Shown one piece after another: positions 58,780 to 64,000 of a stretch of 64,000 nt of DNA. The translations under genes were made by a program, and so were the position numbers. Under the pieces are notes generated by a model. The model saw nothing but the letters and a program-made list of their open reading frames with translations. It had not been told where the DNA came from and did not search any database. Source of the DNA: Rhizophagus clarus (taxonomy: Eukaryota; Glomeromycota; Glomeromycetes; Glomerales; Glomeraceae); contig BLAL01000236.1 of NCBI GenBank assembly GCA_015698045.1, positions 124,001 to 188,000 of the forward strand. The letters are read 5' to 3'. The first letter of the stretch is position 1. Each line of letters opens with the position of its first letter.

Positions 58780-59465
58780 TCAACATTTCGACCGTAATGT
58801 TTCATAATACTTACGAGCACGTAATGCTACAGAACATTTTGATCGTAAGGTTCCATAATACTTACGAGCACATAATGCTACAGAACATTATGGTCGAAAT
58901 GTTTCGTAATGCACGTAATGCTACAGAACATTTTGACCGTAATGTTTCGTAATGCTTACGAGCATGTAATACTACGGAACATTATGGTCGAAATGTTTCG
59001 TAATACTTACAAGCACGTAATGCTACGGAACATTATGGTCAAAATGTTTTGTAATACTTACAAGCACGTAATGCTACGGAACATTATGGTCGAAATGTTT
59101 CGTAATACTTACGAGCACGTAATGCTACAGAACATTTTGACCATAATGTTTCGTAATGCTTACGAGCATGTAATGCTACGGAACATTTTGACCGTAATGT
59201 TTTGTAATACTTACAAGCACGTAATGCTACAGAACATTATGGTCGAAATGTTTCATAATACTTACAAGCACGTAATGCTACGGAACATTATGGTCGAAAT
59301 GTTTCGTAATACTTACGAGCACGTAATTTCACGATATATTTTGGCATATTTTTATGTAGGTTTATGGATCCCGTAAAATATACGGAATATTACGTCGTAA
59401 AAATGCGTAAGGTTGTGAAAAACCGTAAACTTACGGAACATTATGCCGTGTTTAATTTCCTGATG
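58780..59465. repeat. 51-bp satellite array and right terminus of element 2
   Basis: About ten copies of a 51-base unit (CGTAATGCTACGGAACATTA, TGGTCGAAATGTTTCG, TAATACTTACGAGCA), then CGTAA-rich sequence and the inverted end TTAATTTCCTGATG at 59465. The array keeps a 155-codon forward frame open by chance of repeat length (51 is divisible by 3); this is not a gene. Confidence 0.88.
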
Positions 59466-59635
59466 TTATAGGATAGGTTTATTACTTTATTTTTACTTAG
59501 GAGACTATATAGTTTTATTTTTAGTTAGTTTATTTTATTTTGTTTCCTTTTATATATTTTGTAAATTGTAGCGATTTAATACTAATTATTAAAGATAAAG
59601 GCTTCTATGCTGCATTTGCCTTGAATTTAAATTCT
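59466..59635 (+). other. Remainder of LINE D 3' UTR and tail
   Basis: TAGGATAGGTTTATTACTTT through GAATTTAAATTC (59623-59634). It aligns base by base with the 3' ends of A, B, C and E and completes the LINE D sequence broken at 36733. Confidence 0.93.
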
Positions 59636-60825
59636 AACGCTGATCGTCATGACACTCTTCCTGCTGATCCTTTGTCCATTTTTTTCATAAGAAGTTTGGA
59701 AGAAAAGTATGAGGACTTTTTGCCTTCGAGTGGTTGTAGAAGGTCTTTTTGATATTGTAGGATAACCTACGGAGCCTCGTACTTTGGTCTAAGGTATTCA
59801 TTCAAGTCCCAACGACTTGTTGCAAGTAGAAACGTTATTGTCAAGTCGGGAATACACCAATAACGGGGTAAGATGGATAAACCATACGAACGTTTCCCTG
59901 GGCTTTCTGAAAGGTTACTAGTAGTGCGTCCAGTCCCTACGCCTTTAAAGTCTAACTGGCCAAGTGGTTTGCGGTTCAGACCCTCGCTATTGGAAGATGT
60001 CCTAAGGTCTCAGTTTTACGGCTCGTTAGTTGAAGTTTATGGCTGGTTCTGGGGTCAAGTTGTTTCTTTTTATAAGGTGGTGTAGGTGTAAGGGTAGGTT
60101 TGATGTTTACATCAGGTTTTTTTTCAGCGAAAGTTGGGTTTTTCCTGCGATTGGGTTTTTGTTTTCCTTTTTTTTTTCTTTTCTTTGGTCATTTTTTCTG
60201 GTGTAACATTATTTTTATTGGGGGATGGGGGGTACTGGAAAATTTGATCGATAGTAGGTTTAGTGATTTTTAAAATCGATTGGCATTCGGGTGATTTTTA
60301 TTTTAAGGGGGGTGACTTCGGGTGCTGCAGTTTTTGTAACATGCCAATCAAGTGAGTCACGTGTAGGACCATCATTGAATCCTTACCTAGGTAGATCCAT
60401 AGTCTTTAAGGACTGTTTTGTCTTGACGCTGGTGAAATGGGTTCATGTATTCGTAGTATGTGGTCACCAGGAGAAGTTGCTATAGGCTTCAGCCCCTTTA
60501 CTCTAACGGTGCTTGTGACATTCCCGGATGGTTTTTCATCGACGTTTACTGTGGATCGGAGATTTTATGAAGGGAGTGTAAAGCATAGTTGCCTATACAC
60601 TAGTTGAGATATATTAGTGGGTGGGATCCGTAGTTATTTGCTGGAGATTCTTTTTCTTATAATAGTTTTAGCATTTCTTGCATGTAATTTTTTGGAAAAC
60701 TATTTGTTCTTTGTATATTACGCTCTTTTTGTGCGTACACGAGAAAGAAATTTCTCCTTAAGTCACTAACAGAATTGCAATAAAGTATGAAGCAACACGC
60801 TGTCTTTGCCTTGAATTTAAATTCT
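59636..60825 (+). mobile_element. Diverged LINE-family remnant (F)
   Basis: The start resembles the LINE 5' leader (CTGATCCTTTGTCCATTTTTTT against CTGATCACTCTGTCCATTTTTTT of copy B). The end resembles the 3' UTR (CATAGTTGCCTATACACTAG against CATAGTTGCTTCTACTTTGG, then GAGATATATTAGTGGG, then AATAAAG and GAATTTAAATTC at 60813-60824). The middle is unlike copies A-E: G/T-rich on the plus strand, higher GC, with a 70-codon frame at 59873 that I do not recognise. It is probably a non-autonomous or internally replaced relative using the same ends. Confidence 0.5.
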
Positions 60826-62847
60826 TCTCACGATTGACTATACAATCGTTATGTATGTTCTCCCTCTGCCACTTCCTCCATCGATTTAGTTCCTGGCATT
60901 ACTACTACGCCGAAGAATAGACGCTGGCTTGTTACGCTCGATGGAAATGATGCTCCTCTTTTTGGTAAACAGCTTAGCGTTTAGCCTAAGAAAGATACCT
61001 GTGTGATTGTTCATTGGATATCTGATTGTCTTTCCTCTCCTAGTGATATCATTCATCTTCACCCATGTCCAGGCTGTGATGCGCACGTTCCATTCCCTTC
61101 TGCTAACAAATACACTGCTGTTATGCCTCGGTACACTTTCAAAATCTCTCTGTTAAAGTCTTTGATACTTCCTACCAATTGTGAGCGTATACGATAAACT
61201 ACCACAGAAGTCATCTCCCCTTATTCTTAGGCGGATCTCAGCATTACGGTGGTCCCTTATTATCGACGTCTTGATATTTCTCCTGACTTTTCTTCGTTCT
61301 CTGTTACGGTTCAGAGCGATTTGATTGGGCTTTCTTTTGTGAGTGACCCGCTTATACTCCCCTCTCCTGTTATTCTCCCATCAGGTTCTTATTTTCAATA
61401 TTATACCAATAGCTCTCTTGTTAACCTTAGTTTACCTAATATCTCAATGGGCTAGTCTTAGGTCCAGTTAGTTCATGACGCTAGATACCTCAATTCTGTT
61501 GCTACGTACGCATATGGTACTATACGAAACTGGCCCTCTTCTACCCAAGCGGAAGCTGCTGTGATTTATGCTGTTTTAAACGTCTCTCTGGCTGATTCTA
61601 TCATCTCTATTTACACGGAATCTCAAGCTGCCATTGATGGTTTGCGTCTGTGTGCTTCTTCTTCCTATACTAATAACCGTTTGTATTACAAGACCACCAA
61701 TTTTGAACTATGGGCTTCTATTGAGCGTTCTATTTATACGAAGCATCTCACGGTTCTTCCTGTCAAGGTCAAAGGCCACGATGGAAATTATTAGAACGAT
61801 TTTGCTAATTTCCTCACAAATTCTGCCCATCATGCTGACACTGCCATTCTCTTCCTAGCAAACGCATATATATCTTCGCATAACGTTCGCTTAATGTTTG
61901 ATGACGTTGTTTGTGAATCTAATCCTAGGCGACTTTTCAAGCTCTACTATCAGGCTACCTTCTTGAAGGACCTTTTATCACTCTGACGTTTTCAATTCAC
62001 ATCTTGTTTATGTAATAGGTACGACTATGTAGTTGACTGGGAGCTTACTTGGTTCGCTCTCAATTTTTCTCCAGTCCACGATGCTTCCTTCCTGGCTTCT
62101 CATGCTTCAAGGCATTACACCTTCAAATTCAAATTCTTCCTCGATGATTTGCCTCTCCTGGAAAAATTGAAAATTACCCATCCTGATATTTATATTGATC
62201 TTCTTACATGCCGCTCATGCCGTGATCGCAAGGAAGACTTGATGCACCTAATCCTTTGCTCTTCACATCATTCCGTTATGCATCAAATCTTACAATCCTA
62301 TCAGAATCATTTATTTTCCAAGCTCCGCGAAGCCAAACGTTTGGCTAACCAGGACTCCACGCCTTTGCTTAGGAAGCTTTCTTCTCTTTCTTGCTGGACT
62401 ATTTCTTCTTCTAATTGGTCCTCTTACGCGCTCATCTGGGGTTGTTTATTCAGCGCCTTTATTGATTTGTTTGTTGATTTATCTATCCCCAGACCGTCCG
62501 CTATAAAGGTTGTAGCTGCGATTCACAATAACTTTATTCAGAAGCTTCGAAAACGCATTTGGAATCTGCGTACTTATGATAAAAGTAAATGGAAAGACGT
62601 GATAAACATCACCTTTAAATTGAAAACTACTCCTCGGCCATCTAATCTGCCTGCCACTTCGTATGTGCCTTTCTTTTCGCTACCTCCTCTGACTCATCTC
62701 GTGACCTTACGTGACTCCAAAATTGATTGGATAAAGAACTCGATGATTCAAGGTTTGCCATGGTATAATCATCTGTCGGGTTTTATGGGTCATCTAACGG
62801 TGCTACTTAATAACAGCTTTTGCAGGATGGGATGTCAATTTTTATAA
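60826..62847 (+). pseudogene. LINE E ORF2 C-terminal fragment, broken
   Basis: RNase H and the C-terminal zinc-like motif (CRSCRDRKEDLMHLILC near 62210) are present. Lesions: TGA near 60835, TAG near 60982, TAA near 61195, two TAGs near 61228 and 61453, TAG near 61792, TGA near 61984. The last 233 codons (62149-62847) are open. RNase H YYTDGS is YYTNSS here, so the catalytic Asp is also lost. Confidence 0.87.
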
Positions 62848-63119
62848 TGGGCGTGTTATCCGTTATTACGTTAGCATAGTTACTTCTACTTTGGTTAGAA
62901 TATATCAAGGGGGAAGATCTAGGAAAATTTAGTGTAATGCGATTTATTCTTTTTAGGATAGGTTTATTACTATATTTTTACTTAGGAGACTATATAGCTT
63001 TGTTTTTAGTTAGTTTTATTTTATTTTATTTCTTTTTATCACTTGTAAATTGTATCAGTTTAATAATAATTAATAAAGATAAGGGCTACTATGTCGCGTT
63101 TGCCTTGAATTTAAATTCT
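60826..63119 (+). mobile_element. LINE copy E, 5'-truncated
   Basis: Begins within ORF2 just before the RNase H domain (matching C near 26178), directly after the F tail motif TTGAATTTAAATTCT. It ends at 63119 with the same motif (palindrome 63107-63118). This is the structure of a target-primed reverse-transcription product cut short at its 5' end and flanked by the tail motif on both sides. Confidence 0.92.
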
Positions 63120-63144
63120 TTCTTAAAGAAATTATGGATATTAG
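62848..63144 (+). other. LINE E 3' UTR, tail and junction
   Basis: No gene. Conserved LINE 3' UTR to 63119, then 25 bases of flank ending GATATTAG, which would serve as a splice acceptor for the frame that follows. Confidence 0.75.
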
Positions 63145-63294
63145 TCATATGAACCTATTGGCAATAGAGTCCCAAAAATCATGATGGCTTCTACCATTAA
63201 TATTGTGGTAGGTGCAGTTTCTGTCTCAGCATATGTCAACCAGCTCGTTCATCATAGTCCAGTTCCAATGGACGTTATAGTGAGAATAACATGA
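63145..63294 (+). CDS. Possible last exon of a cellular gene
   Basis: After a TATTAG acceptor the frame is open for 49 codons to TGA at 63292-63294: SYEPIGNRVPKI, then a hydrophobic IMMASTINIVVGAVSVSAYV, then NQLVHHSPVPMDV. Its composition is more protein-like than the flanks and unlike the LINE. No upstream exon is visible because LINE E lies directly before it. Family not recognised. Confidence 0.3.
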   Translation, partial: SYEPIGNRVPKIMMASTINIVVGAVSVSAYVNQLVHHSPVPMDVIVRIT

Positions 63295-64000
63295 ATGTGT
63301 ATGGCGAGGCATTATTAGATTAGATTTGATTTTTATAATTTGATTTTGGGATGAGTAAAAATTTGGGTAGAAAGAAAGTCGTAAAATGTCATTTTAAATA
63401 AAATTTGAACAATACCTCTTTGGTTTGATTTTATTTCTCGTTTCAATTAAAATTTAATTTATTACACTCTCATCATTAAACATATTAATTAAATCTCGTG
63501 CGGATATGGATTATCTAAATATAAATATCATGATTAATAAAAAAAAATCTTAGTTTGATTTCATATCAATATATCATATTTAAAAATAAAAACAATTATA
63601 TTCTGATTAAATATTTTGTGTACATTTCTTAAAAAAATCATAAAAAAAATCTTGTACATCGTACATACACGCAATTACTAAATATCATCTCTTGTGATAA
63701 ATAAAAAATTGCGCAACACAAATTCAACACAAATTCAACACAAATTTAACAAATTTAATGAAATTTGGCCAAAATTAATAATTTTTTACCAGAATTATCA
63801 ACACAAATTGAACATAAATTGAACACAAGTTTCAGTCACGATTTATTTATGTCACGCCCGTGTTGTTGACAATTAAATAAATAAATCTGTATGATATGAT
63901 TGTGTATGATTACATATACAGTATCGTATTTTCTGGCCAATCAAAATTAGGCTGATCCTTGCATGTAATTTAATCTGCACACGTTTTTTGTCCTATTTAT
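63295..64000. other. AT-rich right edge with a dispersed repeat
   Basis: No supportable gene. 63715-63845 is the inverted relative of 50985-51105 (repeated CAACACAAATT, TTGGCCAAAATTAATAATT, ACCAGAATTATCAACACAAA). A GTCACGCCCGTGTTG at 63851 faintly recalls the GTCGCGCCC unit of element 2. The rest is AT-rich. Confidence 0.5.

Larger units (their letters stand above)
36734..59465. mobile_element. 22.7-kb Plavaka-type cargo element (element 2)
   Basis: It interrupts the LINE D 3' UTR, and LINE sequence is continuous across the two edges. The ends are inverted repeats of about 42 bases at roughly 75% identity: CATCAGCAAATTTAATAAGG at 36734 against CATCAGGAAATTAAACACGG on the complement of 59465. 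A 3-base target duplication is possible (TTT left, TTA right) but imperfect. Subterminal arrays lie inside both ends. Contents: minus-strand six-exon gene, decayed Plavaka transposase, tail-anchored protein gene, split basic coiled-coil gene, nested hAT (4.76 kb) and acidic protein gene. Without the hAT it would be about 18.0 kb. It could instead be a composite of several old insertions; the shared insertion site and paired ends argue for one unit. Confidence 0.75.
28452..59635 (+). mobile_element. LINE copy D, interrupted by a MITE and by element 2
   Basis: LINE sequence runs from 28452 to 36733, stops inside the 3' UTR after GCGATTTATTCTTT, and resumes at 59466 with the expected TAGGATAGGTTTATTAC and the tail to 59635. 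Without the 22.7-kb insertion and the MITE, D is about 8.17 kb, as B and C are. The tail palindrome lies at 59623-59634. Confidence 0.93.

Noticed and set aside
58909-59376. 155-codon forward frame with 17-residue repeats
   Set aside because: The 51-bp satellite period is divisible by three, so any stop-free unit stays open; there is no start context, splice partner or protein-like variation.
59873-60085. 70-codon frame in remnant F
   Set aside because: Not recognised, no splice signals or homologue in the window, and higher GC alone favours longer frames.

Overview
The window looks like repeat-rich, AT-rich fungal nuclear DNA. Introns are short (64-84 nt, GTAAGT-like donors, TAG/AAG acceptors). 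The transposon families (Plavaka-type transposases, a BED-finger hAT, LINEs with a C-terminal RNase H) best fit an arbuscular mycorrhizal fungus (Glomeromycotina, Rhizophagus/Gigaspora-like). The lineage is inference; no marker gene is present. I see no rRNA, no CRISPR array and no convincing tRNA.

Layout. (1) 1-4288: right part of a Plavaka-type DNA transposon (element 1) with a decayed transposase and a 41-bp satellite array before its right terminus. It is inserted in ORF1 of LINE copy A. (2) 4289-36733: a head-to-tail array of one LINE family, copies A (4289-12048), B (12049-20221), C (20222-28451) and D (from 28452). Each full copy is about 8.2 kb with ORF1 (RRM-like region, zinc knuckle, SR-rich tract) and ORF2 (endonuclease, reverse transcriptase, RNase H, C-terminal zinc motif). 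Consecutive copies abut at a shared tail holding the palindrome GAATTTAAATTC. Copy D carries a 275-bp hAT-type MITE with a perfect 8-bp target duplication. (3) 36734-59465: a 22.7-kb element (element 2) inside the 3' UTR of copy D. It has terminal inverted repeats starting CATCAG and subterminal satellite arrays. Inside are a six-exon minus-strand gene, a decayed six-exon Plavaka transposase, a tail-anchored small protein gene, a basic coiled-coil gene split by a hAT element, and a two-exon acidic protein gene. (4) 59466-59635: the rest of the D 3' UTR, followed by a diverged LINE-like remnant (59636-60825), a 5'-truncated LINE copy E (60826-63119) and a possible last exon of a cellular gene (63145-63294).

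How the parts relate. Three visible DNA-transposon ends (4288, 36734, 59465) share 5'-CATCAG plus an AAATT-like stretch, and both elements encode Plavaka-type transposases. I therefore infer that element 2 is a large cargo-carrying Plavaka-type transposon. All transposase and LINE reading frames are broken. In nearly every case where an intact relative can be compared, the stop codon is explained by a C-to-T or G-to-A change, which suggests deamination-driven decay. Order of events from nesting: LINE array first, then the Plavaka-type insertions into LINEs, with the hAT insertion inside element 2; the MITE entered LINE D independently.
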